From contig DKJL01000008.1 in NCBI GenBank assembly GCA_002454815.1, positions 1-60,488 of the forward strand: DNA of 60,488 nt, read 5' to 3'. Of this stretch, positions 10,079-19,807 are shown piece by piece (position 1 is the first letter of the stretch; each line of letters begins with the position of its first letter). Source of the DNA: Flavobacteriales bacterium UBA6693. Its GTDB lineage: Bacteria; Bacteroidota; Bacteroidia; Flavobacteriales; Weeksellaceae. A program made the position numbers and the translations under genes. The notes under the pieces are model-generated. The model was not told the origin of the DNA. It ran no database searches and saw only the letters and a program-made list of their open reading frames with translations.

Positions 10079-10525
10079 CGTATTTTGATTTTTAGTGTTT
10101 GTTGCTATCGTCAATTTCAGCAATAACCATGCAAAGCAGTGGCCGATGTTCAACTTTAGCAGTAGAAAAAAGCGCGGTGGGAAATCTTATTTAAGCTTAA
10201 TATAGAGTTCACCTTAGCTCTATTCAACTTTCTTTTAATTTTTAATTTACGACTGGCTTACTGGAATTTATTTATTGATAAATTTGTTTACAGTGGCGAG
10301 AGCTACATTGAAAATAGTAACAACGCCGGAGAAAAACAACCGACGAAGAAGAACAAACCTGTTCGTCTTAACGTTTATTTCATGACACCTTGCCAGCTGA
10401 TTTCACTCGCAGCCGCTTTGTTCTGATTTATTAAAACAGTGTAACCGTTTTACTCAAAATATTTCTGAAGCAAAAACAGTTAAAAAAGCCAATAACTAAA
10501 AAAATAAGAATTAAAACAGATAAAA
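10079..10525. other. Divergent intergenic region
   Basis: No gene is seen between the leftward SDR gene and the rightward PhzF gene. It is AT-rich and contains one TAAATTTG (10279-10286) that fits a plus-strand -7 box, but that would leave a 240-base leader. Promoters for both genes must lie here. Confidence 0.4.
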
Positions 10526-11335
10526 ATGAACCTGAAACTTTATCAAATTGATGCCTTTACTGACACTGTTTTTCAAGGTAATCCCGCTGCCGTAGTTCCA
10601 CTAAAGAATTGGATATCTGACCGGCTGATGCAGGAAATTGCCGCGGAAAACAATCTCGCGGAAACTGCTTTTTATGTAAAAAAAGAAGGCCGATACGAGA
10701 TCAGGTGGTTTACACCCACTACAGAAGTGGACCTTTGCGGCCATGCAACCCTGTCGGCCGCCTTTGTCCTTTTCCAGCATGAAGCGCATACTGAAGATCT
10801 CATTGAGTTCCATTCGCCCCGCAGCGGCCGCCTCACCGTGCGGAAACAGGAAGAGGAATTTCTTGCACTTAATTTTCCTGCCGATACCATAGAGCAAGTT
10901 CCGCTGACGGATGATTTGAAAAAATGCGTAGGCACCATGCCCCTGGAAGCATTGAAGGGCGCAGCAGATTATCTTCTCGTTTTCGAAAATGAAAAGCAGG
11001 TGAAAAATTTTACACCGAACCTCGCTGCTATTTCGGCGCTTTCGGCACGGGGAATCATTTGCACTGCGCCCGGCGATCATGTAGATTTTGTTTCCCGTTT
11101 TTTCGGGCCGCGCGTCGGTGTTGACGAAGATCCGGTTACCGGCTCCGCCCATACCACACTGATCCCTTATTGGTCTGAGCGCTTGCAGAAAAACCAGCTT
11201 ACCGCCAGACAGGTGTCCCGTCGCGGTGGCTTCCTTAAATGCAGTAACCTGGGCGAGCGTGTCGAAATCAGTGGGCAGGCGGTCTTGTATTTAAAAGGAA
11301 ATATTGTTGTTGATGAGGAAATCACAGAGAGGTAG
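10526..11335 (+). CDS. PhzF-family isomerase
   Basis: The 269-residue protein has the PhzF/diaminopimelate-epimerase-like fold. It opens with the family signature DAFTDTVFQGNPAAVV, carries the catalytic glutamate in ENNLAETAFYV, and has the second-domain motif DPVTGSAHT. In Pseudomonas PhzF isomerises a dihydroanthranilate intermediate of phenazine synthesis. Isolated homologues such as this one, with no other phz genes nearby, are widespread and mostly of unknown substrate, so phenazine synthesis is not implied. The start is the ATG at 10526 after an A-rich leader. A shared bidirectional terminator separates it from the converging PepSY gene. Confidence 0.92.
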   Translation: MNLKLYQIDAFTDTVFQGNPAAVVPLKNWISDRLMQEIAAENNLAETAFYVKKEGRYEIRWFTPTTEVDLCGHATLSAAFVLFQHEAHTEDLIEFHSPRSGRLTVRKQEEEFLALNFPADTIEQVPLTDDLKKCVGTMPLEALKGAADYLLVFENEKQVKNFTPNLAAISALSARGIICTAPGDHVDFVSRFFGPRVGVDEDPVTGSAHTTLIPYWSERLQKNQLTARQVSRRGGFLKCSNLGERVEISGQAVLYLKGNIVVDEEITER

Positions 11336-11377
11336 ACCGCATTTTTAGTCGCGTCAGTGCGATGAAGCAGTTAAATA

Positions 11378-11409
11378 ATAAAACCCACCTGCAATGAGGT
11401 GGGTTTTAT
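11378..11409. terminator. Bidirectional terminator
   Basis: A long perfect stem ATAAAACCCACCT / AGGTGGGTTTTAT with loop GCAATG lies between the converging PhzF and PepSY genes, with A/T tracts on both sides, so it can serve both strands. Confidence 0.9.
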
Positions 11410-11410
11410 A

Positions 11411-12685
11411 TTACTGTGAAACTGTTTCTGCAGGCACCGGTTTTACCAGCGGACCACGCGCTTTTACTTTTTTCTTTCTGCGCCCGTACCAGATCATGCA
11501 TCCTGTGACGGGCAGCGCGGCAATCGCCAGGCTGATGAGAAAGGCAAGAATTTTAGTCGGCATCCCCATAATTGCGCCCACATGTATATCATAGTTCGCA
11601 GCCACTGCTTTCTCGCCGAAATTTTTATCTTCCGGATTATGAGCATGTAACAGTTCACCTGAATTCTCGTCAAAAATCAAGCTGCTGTTCTTATGAAAGG
11701 AGTAAGACAAATGCTTTACGAAGACCTCAAAATTTGCGTGTTCATGATCATCCATATGAGGATGCCCCAAATCAATGCTGAATCCATACGCCCCGGGATA
11801 AAGTTCTTTCACCTTGTTTGCAATCTTGTCCGTCGTAGCGGGAGTTCGGTCGGAAACAGGCGCCTCGGTTTTGATATGTGAAAAATCAGGATAGACCGTA
11901 TTTCCGCCGGAAAACACCACGTAAATTACAGCCTGAACAATGAAGAATGCGTAAAACAGGCCGGTAATGCTCAGAATTAAACCGAAGACCGAGGTATAGA
12001 AACCGAGGATGTTATGCACATCGTAATTTTTACGCTTCCAGTTTTTCACATTTTTCCAGCGAAACCAAAACCGTTGTTTCCGTGCTGCTTTATTTTTAGG
12101 CCACCACAAAATGATACCCGAAATCAGCATCAGCGTAAAGAGAATTACCGGAATTCCCACTACATACTTTCCCCAGTCCTGCTTCAGCAAAAAACTGTAG
12201 TGAATGGATTTAACAATTCCGAAAAAACTGTTTTTTTCATCATAGTTGGCAAGCACCTTGCCCGAATAGGGATTCACATAAGCCACCTTATAACTGGGAA
12301 ATTCTTCAAAATAATTCCATTGGTCAGGTTGATGTTCGTACCAGTAGAACATGTAGGACATTTCCCGGTCGATGGGGATATTGACCCAGTGAATCGGAAA
12401 GGGCTCCGGTACCTGCTGCGCCACCTTTTCTTCCAGCACCCGAATGGGAAGCATCTTTTTCTCGTCGAGACGGGTCTCGTGGTGATAAATGACCTCCTGA
12501 CGTGTGAAGTTTTCGATTTCATCTTTAAAGACATACAGACAGCCCGTAACTGCGATAATGAAAACAAGCCCGCCAATGCCGAGACCGAAAAACAGATGCA
12601 GTTTTCCTGCCCATTTTTTTATAAACGATTTCTTGTTCCGGGTCTTGCTGTTTTGCATGCGGAGATGTTTTTCGCGGGTTTTCAT
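11411..12685 (-). CDS. PepSY-associated membrane protein (PiuB-like, iron/siderophore uptake)
   Basis: The product has about 424 residues. I chose the ATG at 12685 over an in-frame TTG at 12700. It has about four membrane helices: one near residues 20-45 preceded by WAGKLHLFFG, a pair in the middle including DVHNILGFYTSVFGLILS, and one near the C-terminus. Between them lie periplasmic PepSY domains. This is the PepSY_TM family of iron-regulated membrane proteins, thought to help reduce or release ferric siderophores. It starts 27 bp after the TonB siderophore receptor on the same strand, which supports an iron-uptake operon. The C-terminus is basic and cytoplasmic (GRRKKKVKARG). Confidence 0.88.
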   Translation of the reverse strand: MKTREKHLRMQNSKTRNKKSFIKKWAGKLHLFFGLGIGGLVFIIAVTGCLYVFKDEIENFTRQEVIYHHETRLDEKKMLPIRVLEEKVAQQVPEPFPIHWVNIPIDREMSYMFYWYEHQPDQWNYFEEFPSYKVAYVNPYSGKVLANYDEKNSFFGIVKSIHYSFLLKQDWGKYVVGIPVILFTLMLISGIILWWPKNKAARKQRFWFRWKNVKNWKRKNYDVHNILGFYTSVFGLILSITGLFYAFFIVQAVIYVVFSGGNTVYPDFSHIKTEAPVSDRTPATTDKIANKVKELYPGAYGFSIDLGHPHMDDHEHANFEVFVKHLSYSFHKNSSLIFDENSGELLHAHNPEDKNFGEKAVAANYDIHVGAIMGMPTKILAFLISLAIAALPVTGCMIWYGRRKKKVKARGPLVKPVPAETVSQ

Positions 12686-12712
12686 AGAGTCTGGATTCAA
12701 CGTGGGTCAGGA

Positions 12713-14928
12713 TTAAAACTTTAGGGTAAAACTTCCTACCACATTACGCAACATCTGCGCGTTCGCCGTGGTATATCCGTTCCAGTACTGCTGATTGGTC
12801 AGGTTGTCGACTTTCAGACCGATGCGGAATTTTGGTGCGTCATAAAAGGCATTGGCATTGATCAGCAGGTATTCCGGCAGAAGAAACACGCCCATTTGCT
12901 GCGAATTCACGATTTTATTATCACTCGCGTAGTTTCCGCCCACACCAAAACCTAATCCCTTGGCGGGTCCATCAAGGAACTGATAGCTGGCATTCAGGTT
13001 GACCAACCAGGGCGATGAAGCCGTCGAAGGTCGGCGGCCCTGCGTATCCGGATCGGACTCAGTGAGTTTCATATCATTATAGCTCACTCCTGCAATCACC
13101 GAAAAACCTTTCACGAGATAAGCATTTACCTCCGCTTCTACGCCTCGGCTGGTGAGTGATCCTGCCTGTTTTTGTACCGCAAGTCCATTATTGGTATACT
13201 CGCCGGTACCGATCACGGAGTTCTTTACTTTAATGCTATAATAACTCAGGGTTGCATTTACTTTTCCATTGATGAGGTTCGCTTTTACACCTCCTTCCAT
13301 TTGGTTTGCCAGTTCCGGATCAGACAGGACCAGTGTACTCGTGATGTCTCTAGCATAATATCCGTTACTTTTAAAACTGTTCTGGTAATTTGCAAAAACA
13401 GAAAATCTGTCCGGAACCCACTGATAAACAACGCCCAGTTTTGGCGACCAGGCTGCCTGGCTATAGGCGTCTGCCGTATTTTGCCCCACGACGCCCTCTC
13501 CTGCAGATACATTTTCATAACGCACGGAAGCCAGAATATTCAGCTTTTCTATGGGTGTAAAAACGTTAGAAACGTAGGCGCTGTAAAAGTCTTTTTTACC
13601 TAAGGAAGGATAGGTATTGTTGGCATCGAAGTTATAGCCGGGGGTGTTTTTTAATCCTTCATATAAAGCGGCGACAGAGGCCGCGTTCATGGACGAATAA
13701 TCGGCACCCTGAAACGGCACCCAGTCGAAGTTCGCGAATATGAAATGTTGATCATCATTACGGCGCATAAAATCAAAACTGGCCACAGTCCGGTTGCGCA
13801 TTCCATGTCCGAAACTGTAATCGAAATTCAGATTTTGCTGGATCTGGAAATAGGTACTTTTACTGTCAACGGTGGACTGGTCTGCACGTACCACTCCAAT
13901 TTCAGTATCGGCGGGGTTGCCGGTGGCAGCTGCTTTGGTGCCATGTAAAAATAGGGATTAAAACCATCAGAATAGCTGTACGATGAACTGACGTTGGTAG
14001 TCAATTTAATGTTGTTATTGATCTTATACCCTATTTCACCGAAAAGATTATGGACTTTTGCCTGTGTTTTAAGGCCGTCTCCCATGTAGGACTGTTGATA
14101 ATCATATCCGAAGTTCTTCGCATCCTTCATATTGTCGAAACCAAGCACTGAGGAAGGAAAATAAAAGAAGAAACCGGTTTCGGGATAGGCATTGCTCTGA
14201 AAGATCTCCAGTTCTGCGTTGAGTTCCAATCGATCGTTGGGACGGAATGTGAGTGCCGGTGTAAAGGCATAATATTCATTCTTAGCATCTTCTTTCTGAA
14301 AGGTTCCTTGGTTGGTATACGCCGTATTCAGCCGGAAAAGCAGTGATTCATCTTTTGTAAGCGGCGCATTTACATCTGCCTGCACACGGTAAAAATGATA
14401 ACTGCCACCCAACAGTGAGATGGTTCCGCGGAAGTCTTTTGCCGGCTTTTTGGTGACGCGGTTTACCAGTCCTCCATACGAGGTCACACTGCTGCCAAAG
14501 AGCGTCGCGGCAGGGCCTTTCAAAACCTCAACTTTTTCAATATTAATGGCATCTGCCACGGTGGTCACAGGAGCGATCATGCCATTTCGCAGGGAGCTGG
14601 AACCTACGAAGCCGCGCAGATTGATAAAATTGCCACCATCGCCCGCACGGTTCGTGGCACTCCACATGCGCTGCACGCCGGTAACGTTCCGAAAGGCATC
14701 ATCAACGTTGGTAATGAGCTGATCTTCCAGTACGGCTTTATCAATAGATGAATATACCTGCGGATCCTCAATCGCTTTCAACGGCATTTTATTGGAATAA
14801 GAACTGTTTTTGCGGATGTACCGTCCAATAATGATCTCATCGATATCACTTGTTCTTGTCGAATCCTGTTGCTGCCCAAAGGCCATAACCCCTGCCAAAA
14901 GCGGTACACTCACCTGAATTTTACACAT
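12713..14928 (-). pseudogene. TonB-dependent siderophore receptor, split by one frameshift
   Basis: Two overlapping leftward frames (13828-14928 and 12713-13894) together make one receptor of about 738 residues. The first part has a signal peptide, the plug domain (VLEDQLITNVDDAFRNVTGV, FINLRGF, VEVLKGPAATLFGS) and the first barrel strands. The second holds the rest of the barrel and ends in the C-terminal aromatic residue typical of outer-membrane proteins (GSFTLKF). After MAPK the frame shifts. Restoring one base in the CCAAAG run near 13934-13938 gives MAPKAAATGNPADTEIG and runs smoothly into the second frame. The plug has no N-terminal FecA-like signalling extension. It may be a real recent inactivation, phase variation or a consensus error; the otherwise perfect preservation favours a recent event or an error. 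Confidence 0.88.
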
Positions 14929-14948
14929 AGTTTATCTTATTTTTTTTG

Positions 14949-14980
14949 CAAATATATTATTTTTACTTATTCTAAATAAG
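14949..14980 (-). promoter_or_regulatory. Promoter and possible iron-box of the siderophore receptor
   Basis: On the minus strand TATATTTG (14949-14956) matches the -7 consensus 21 bp before the receptor ATG. Just upstream is the inverted repeat CTTATT-N3-AATAAG (14966-14980), placed where a repressor would block polymerase. An A/T-rich palindrome in this position before a siderophore receptor suggests a Fur-type operator. That is inference. Confidence 0.5.
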
Positions 14981-15394
14981 AAATACGGTCAGAACTTTAT
15001 TTCCTGATATCATTATTTCAAGCGAAAGTCAATCGCTGTTAACGCTTTTTAAATCGGAAATTCTTCCCGGAAAAGTTATAAATAGCTACAATAAGTACAG
15101 TTACAAGCCAGAAGATAAACATTGCACAACAAGGTGCACTTTAGAATTAAAATATATAAAAAAGGAGAAATAAAGTGAAATCGATAAATTGGAATATTCA
15201 GATCTGCGGCAGGCGAAAAGCGTCAATTAAGGAAAAAGGAATAAGATAGTTACGACAGTCACCTAACTGGATTTAACGTGACTTTACCCACTAATTATTT
15301 TTGCATTTGCCGATTACCACAACCATGTTTGATGAAAATGGTATCTCTGAGAAGGCCTGACTAAAAATAAATATCTTTGTATAAACCGAATTTT
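14981..15394 (+). other. Gene-free stretch
   Basis: AT-rich spacer between the leftward receptor and the rightward peptidase. I see no ORF, repeat or RNA gene in it other than the promoter element annotated at its right end. Confidence 0.5.
15372..15379 (+). promoter_or_regulatory. Putative -7 box (TATCTTTG)
   Basis: It matches TAnnTTTG 15 bp before the ATG at 15395. Because it overlaps an upstream in-frame start at 15377, it supports the downstream start. The leader would be very short, about 10 bases. Confidence 0.45.
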
Positions 15395-17434
15395 ATGAAA
15401 CAGACCAAAATCACACTTCTTGCCTTGGCGTCCGCGCTTTTATTTTCGTGCACGGCGCAACCGCCCACTAAAGCACCTTCAACAACTACGGAAGTAGCCA
15501 GCGCTGGAGAACAGAACAGCATCGATCGCTTTGCCGACATTGAAGTGCTGAAATACAACGTACCGGGCTGGAATGATTTGACCCTGAAAGAAAAAGAGTA
15601 CGTCTATTATTTAAGTCAGGCCGGTTATGCGGGCCGGGACATCATTTGGGATCAGAACTACCACCAAAATCTTGCGATACGGCGCGCGCTGGAGCACATT
15701 TACCAAAACTTTAAAGGGGATAAAAATACCAATGACTGGCGCAATTTCGAAACTTACCTTAAACGCGTCTGGTTCTCCAACGGCATTCATCACCATTACT
15801 CCAACGAGAAGATGAAGCCCGGATTCTCCAGAATGTACTTTAATGATTTATTGAAATCCACCGCCACTCCTTTGCCGTCTCCAATTGCCGACATTGTATT
15901 TAATGACGCCGACACCAAAAAAGTAAATCTGGATCTCGCAAAAGGATTGCTTAAAGGTTCGGCCGTGAATTTTTACGGAGAAGGGATCACTTCCGCGGAG
16001 GCAGAGAAGTTTTATGCCTCGATGAAAAGTCCGGATGCGCAACGGCCGTTATCGACGGGTTTAAACTCCAAACTGGTGAAAGAAAACGGACAATTGAAAG
16101 AAAAAGTCTGGAAGAGCGGAGGCATGTACGGCGCGGCTATCGACAAGATCATCTACTGGCTGGAAAAAGCCAGAACCGTAACAGAAAATCAGAAGCAGGC
16201 CAACGCCCTTGCTCTGCTCATTAAATACTACAGAACCGGCGACCTGAAAGTTTGGGACGACTATAATATTGCCTGGGTAGAAGCTACTGAAGGCAACATT
16301 GACTATAACAATGGTTTTATTGAGGTCTACAGCGACCCTTTGGGCCACAAAGGTTCCTACGAAAGCGTCGTACAGATCAAGGATTTCGACATGTCACGCA
16401 AGATGGAAGTTTTATCCAAAGAAGCGCAGTGGTTTGAGGACAATTCTCCATTAATGGCGCAGCACAAAAAGAAAAACGTGGTCGGCGTCAGCTATAAAAC
16501 GGTTATTGTTGCGGCAGAATCCGGCGATTCCTCACCGAGCACACCGATCGGCGTCAACCTCCCCAACGCCGACTGGATCCGGGCGGAACATGGATCTAAA
16601 TCTATTTCGCTCGGCAATATCATCGATGCCTACAACCAGGCAGGTGGTTCCGGGCGGCTGAAAGAATTTGTTCACGACGAAGAAGAACTTCAACTCTCGG
16701 AAAAACACGGTGAACTCGCGAGCAAACTGCACACCGCGCTGCACGAGGTGGTGGGCCATGCTTCAGGCCAAATTAATCCCGGCGTGGGCACCCCCAAAGA
16801 AACCTTGAAAAGTTATGCCTCTACGATGGAAGAAGGCCGCGCTGATCTGGTCGGTCTGTATTTCCTTTACAATCCAAAGTTGCAGGAGCTCGGTCTGGTG
16901 GACAACTGGAAAGAAGTGGGCAAAGCCGCCTACGACAATTACATCCGAAACGGCCTCATGATGCAGCTGGTGCGCCTGGAGCCCGGTGCGGATATTGAGG
17001 AATCACACATGCGAAACCGCCAGTGGGTCAGTGCCTGGGTTTTCGAGAAAGGCAAAAATGACAACGTGATTGAAAAAGTGGTGCGTAACGGTAAAACGTA
17101 TTTTAACATCACGGATTATGAAAAGCTGCACGATCTTTTTGGTCAGCTTCTGCGGGAAACCCAACGCATTAAATCGGAAGGAGATTATAACGCCGCTAAA
17201 AACCTGGTTGAGAACTATGGTGTAAAGGTAGATCAGAACATTCATAAGGAAGTACTCGCACGTAATGCGAAATACGACGAGGCACCGTACCGCGGTTTTG
17301 TGAATCCGTACATCACGCCGGTAAAAGGCGCCAACGGCACCGTCACCGATTATGTATTGAAGTATCCGGAAACATTTCCGCAGCAAATGCTCTACTATTC
17401 AAAAGAATACGGCTTTTTGCCCGATCAGAATTAA
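15395..17434 (+). CDS. Dipeptidyl-peptidase III (M49 family) lipoprotein
   Basis: The product has 679 residues. The start at 15395 gives a lipoprotein signal with lipobox LLFSC (Cys19). The zinc site of family M49 is present: HEVVGH (family HExxGH) near residue 450, and EEGRAD near 480, corresponding to the second motif EEC/GRAE/D that supplies the third zinc ligand and the water-orienting glutamate. Members remove dipeptides from the N-terminus of peptides. The lipobox places it in the cell envelope, where it would degrade peptides in the periplasm or at the outer membrane. It is about the usual length for the bacterial branch. A terminator follows at 17439. Confidence 0.93.
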   Translation: MKQTKITLLALASALLFSCTAQPPTKAPSTTTEVASAGEQNSIDRFADIEVLKYNVPGWNDLTLKEKEYVYYLSQAGYAGRDIIWDQNYHQNLAIRRALEHIYQNFKGDKNTNDWRNFETYLKRVWFSNGIHHHYSNEKMKPGFSRMYFNDLLKSTATPLPSPIADIVFNDADTKKVNLDLAKGLLKGSAVNFYGEGITSAEAEKFYASMKSPDAQRPLSTGLNSKLVKENGQLKEKVWKSGGMYGAAIDKIIYWLEKARTVTENQKQANALALLIKYYRTGDLKVWDDYNIAWVEATEGNIDYNNGFIEVYSDPLGHKGSYESVVQIKDFDMSRKMEVLSKEAQWFEDNSPLMAQHKKKNVVGVSYKTVIVAAESGDSSPSTPIGVNLPNADWIRAEHGSKSISLGNIIDAYNQAGGSGRLKEFVHDEEELQLSEKHGELASKLHTALHEVVGHASGQINPGVGTPKETLKSYASTMEEGRADLVGLYFLYNPKLQELGLVDNWKEVGKAAYDNYIRNGLMMQLVRLEPGADIEESHMRNRQWVSAWVFEKGKNDNVIEKVVRNGKTYFNITDYEKLHDLFGQLLRETQRIKSEGDYNAAKNLVENYGVKVDQNIHKEVLARNAKYDEAPYRGFVNPYITPVKGANGTVTDYVLKYPETFPQQMLYYSKEYGFLPDQN

Positions 17435-17438
17435 ATTG

Positions 17439-17468
17439 AAACCACCCGAAACGGTGGTTTTCTTTTTG
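17439..17468 (+). terminator. Terminator after the M49 peptidase
   Basis: Stem AAACCACC / GGTGGTTT with loop CGAAAC, followed by a T-rich tract. Confidence 0.88.
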
Positions 17469-17495
17469 CTATACGTAGATACTACAAATTAATTT

Positions 17496-18356
17496 ATGGA
17501 TTTACAACACGCCCTTGACCTTATTCTGGTCAAACTGCATGTATGGCTTTCTGCCACCATCAAAATGCTTCCCAACCTGCTGCTTGCCTGCGTGGTTCTG
17601 GCCGTTGGAATTTTTGTCGCCAAATGGGTGCGCGACTTTTCCCGACGCAAGATCGAAGTACATCTGCGCAACCGGACGCTCGGCGATCTGGTGATCAGCC
17701 TCGTCTATATCATTACACTCGGCATCGTACTCTTTACCGCCCTGCGGATCCTCAATCTGGACAAAACGATCACCACAGCGCTTGCCGGAGCAGGTATTGT
17801 CGGCATCGCCCTTGCATTCGCCTTTCAGGATATCGCTGCAAATTTTATGTCGGGGATCTTCCTCAGCTTTCGGCGGCCGTTTAAGATTGGCGAAGCCATC
17901 AAAATTAAAGATTTTGAAGGGTTCGTGCAGGAGATCAAATTGCGGGACACCACCATCAAGACCTATCAGGGGCAACTCATCATTATTCCCAACAAAGAAG
18001 TGTTTCAGAATGCCATCACCAATTTTACCCGTTTGGGCAAAAGACGCGCCGACGTGACCGGCGGTGTGCCAAAAACTGCCGATTTAAGAAAAGTACGCAG
18101 CATTGTAATGCATGCCGTTCAACAAATCCCGAATGTGATTACCGAGGACACACATTTTATCTATGAAGCAATTGACGAAAGCAGTATTAATTTTAAACTT
18201 CTTATTTGGGTAAGCTCGGGAGACCGCATGCCATTTTTGGAATTTCGAAGTGTAGTGATCATCGTCCTTACCGAAGCGCTCCGCGAAAACGGACTTGAGC
18301 TTAGCGTCCCCATCCGGGCATTGGAAATGCGGAACGCAGTCTCCACGGACACCTAA
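17496..18356 (+). CDS. Small-conductance mechanosensitive channel (MscS family)
   Basis: The protein has 286 residues with three N-terminal membrane helices. The pore-lining TM3 is clear from the Ala/Gly-packed stretch AGAGIVGIALAFAFQDIAAN, followed by FMSGIFLSFRRPFKIGE, the start of the conserved MscS beta domain. The cytoplasmic cage includes LRDTTIKTYQGQLIIIPN. These channels open under membrane tension and release solutes on osmotic downshock. The length matches E. coli MscS (286 residues). It lies alone, 30 bp after the terminator of the previous gene. Confidence 0.95.
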   Translation: MDLQHALDLILVKLHVWLSATIKMLPNLLLACVVLAVGIFVAKWVRDFSRRKIEVHLRNRTLGDLVISLVYIITLGIVLFTALRILNLDKTITTALAGAGIVGIALAFAFQDIAANFMSGIFLSFRRPFKIGEAIKIKDFEGFVQEIKLRDTTIKTYQGQLIIIPNKEVFQNAITNFTRLGKRRADVTGGVPKTADLRKVRSIVMHAVQQIPNVITEDTHFIYEAIDESSINFKLLIWVSSGDRMPFLEFRSVVIIVLTEALRENGLELSVPIRALEMRNAVSTDT

Positions 18357-18492
18357 AAACTGTCGCAAAAACTTTTGTGATTATAATGAAGTGAAAATTT
18401 CTGACTGCTCATTTTTGATGATGGCGGACCTAATCGGAAATGGCTGGTCGTGGTCTTTCCGGAGCTACTGCCGCAGCGCATTACGAAGTAAA

Positions 18493-18521
18493 TTGCTCTT
18501 CGGAAAAATTGGTTACTTTTG
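18493..18521 (+). promoter_or_regulatory. Promoter of the TolC-barrel-nuclease operon
   Basis: TTG (18493-18495), an 18-bp spacer, then TACTTTTG (18514-18521): this fits the Bacteroidota -33/-7 consensus TTG-N17-23-TAnnTTTG. It places the start of transcription near 18528 and decides for the ATG at 18564 over the upstream frame start at 18519. Confidence 0.65.
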
Positions 18522-18563
18522 ACCCTTTACCAAACCTACCGTCACCTCATTTCAATAGAAGCT

Positions 18564-19802
18564 ATGAAGCAAGTAACCCCCTGCCTTCTTGCGTCGGTGC
18601 TCGCCCTGATGATCAGCACCCCATTGTATGCGCAGCCCGCAAGTGCTGAAATCGATTTCGAGCACTATCTCGCCTTGGTTCAAACCAACCACTCAGGTAT
18701 TTCCCTGGCAAAGTACGATGTTGCCATCGCCAAAGAAAAGGTAAAACAATCGAAAGCACTACCCGATCCCGAGCTCACTTTTTCAGCGTACGATAATCAG
18801 GAACGCCGCCTTAAACTTGGTTACGGTTTTGAGACCGAAATCTCCTGGGAACTCGAACTTGGCGGAAAACGACGCGCACGGCAGAAGATGGCGACGGAGC
18901 ATCTCAAATTGGCTGAACTTGAATACAAAGAATATCACGAAGAGGTGCAAATTCAGGCGCGGGTCCTTTTTTTGGAAGCTTTACAGAATAGAATGCAAAA
19001 AAGCATATTATCCGAATTACTGGACGGCCTGATACAGATCAAAAATGCCCGGTCTTTACGCCCCGAAGAAAATACCTTAATTCGCCACGCTCATAATGAT
19101 TTACGGGCACAACTTGACCAAACCGAACGGGACGGCACGGGGATTTTAGCAAATTTTAATGAACTTATCAGTAACGGTGCGGAGACCACCAACCTGGCTC
19201 CGTCCGGTACGTTAGCCGATTTCGCCACACGGCTTCCGGGCGCGTCGGTTACTGCTGAAGTTTCTGATTCCGAAGCATCTGCAGCCGCACAGAAATTAAA
19301 AGTGACCGAACAGCAAATCCAGCTTGCCAGGGCCGAACGTGTAATGAATTTGGGCGTGCATCTGGGCGTCAGCAATAACGCCTTTGTGAAAAATATTATC
19401 GGCCCCAATCCCAGCCATACCACTGTACATGCCGGGGTCACCGTGCCGCTGCAGTTCTCCAACCGGTACGAGACCGCTACGGCGGTTGCGCTGATTGAGC
19501 AGCAGAAGGCAGTCATAGAATATAATACAGCACTTAGACAACAAGAGCGGGAAAATCATTCACGAAAATTGGTTATTGAGCAAACGGCCGGGCGATATCG
19601 GAAAAGCAGCGAAGAATATGACCGGAAACGCGAAGAGCTCACGAACGCGCATCGTGAATACCGGGCAGGACAAGTTAGCACTGCAGTTTTACTGGACCGA
19701 ATCGCAGCCGTTCAGAAGGCAGCAGCAGAATATTCAGATGCGTTGCTGAACTACTCCAAAGCGGCACAAAACCTTACTGTCGCGCACCACACTTCTAAAT
19801 AA
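18564..19802 (+). CDS. TolC-family outer-membrane efflux protein
   Basis: The product has 412 residues with a signal peptide (cleavage after LYAQP) and two TolC/OEP repeats of long amphipathic coiled coils. Landmarks are LPDPELTFSAYDN in the first repeat and the GVTVPLQF strand in the second. Lack of a cysteine at the mature N-terminus means it is not a lipoprotein like CusC. The length fits the CzcC-like heavy-metal branch. No inner-membrane RND pump or adaptor is adjacent, so its partner must be elsewhere or the neighbour at 19808 may contribute. It is the first gene of a tight operon (5 bp to the next). Confidence 0.88.
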   Translation: MKQVTPCLLASVLALMISTPLYAQPASAEIDFEHYLALVQTNHSGISLAKYDVAIAKEKVKQSKALPDPELTFSAYDNQERRLKLGYGFETEISWELELGGKRRARQKMATEHLKLAELEYKEYHEEVQIQARVLFLEALQNRMQKSILSELLDGLIQIKNARSLRPEENTLIRHAHNDLRAQLDQTERDGTGILANFNELISNGAETTNLAPSGTLADFATRLPGASVTAEVSDSEASAAAQKLKVTEQQIQLARAERVMNLGVHLGVSNNAFVKNIIGPNPSHTTVHAGVTVPLQFSNRYETATAVALIEQQKAVIEYNTALRQQERENHSRKLVIEQTAGRYRKSSEEYDRKREELTNAHREYRAGQVSTAVLLDRIAAVQKAAAEYSDALLNYSKAAQNLTVAHHTSK

Positions 19803-19807
19803 CCACG

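Noticed and set aside
10526..11335. Phenazine biosynthesis locus
   Set aside because: Only a PhzF homologue is present; isolated PhzF-like isomerases are widespread and no other phz gene is nearby.
12014..12724. 236-codon rightward frame opposite the PepSY gene
   Set aside because: It is the complementary-strand shadow of a well-supported membrane-protein gene.
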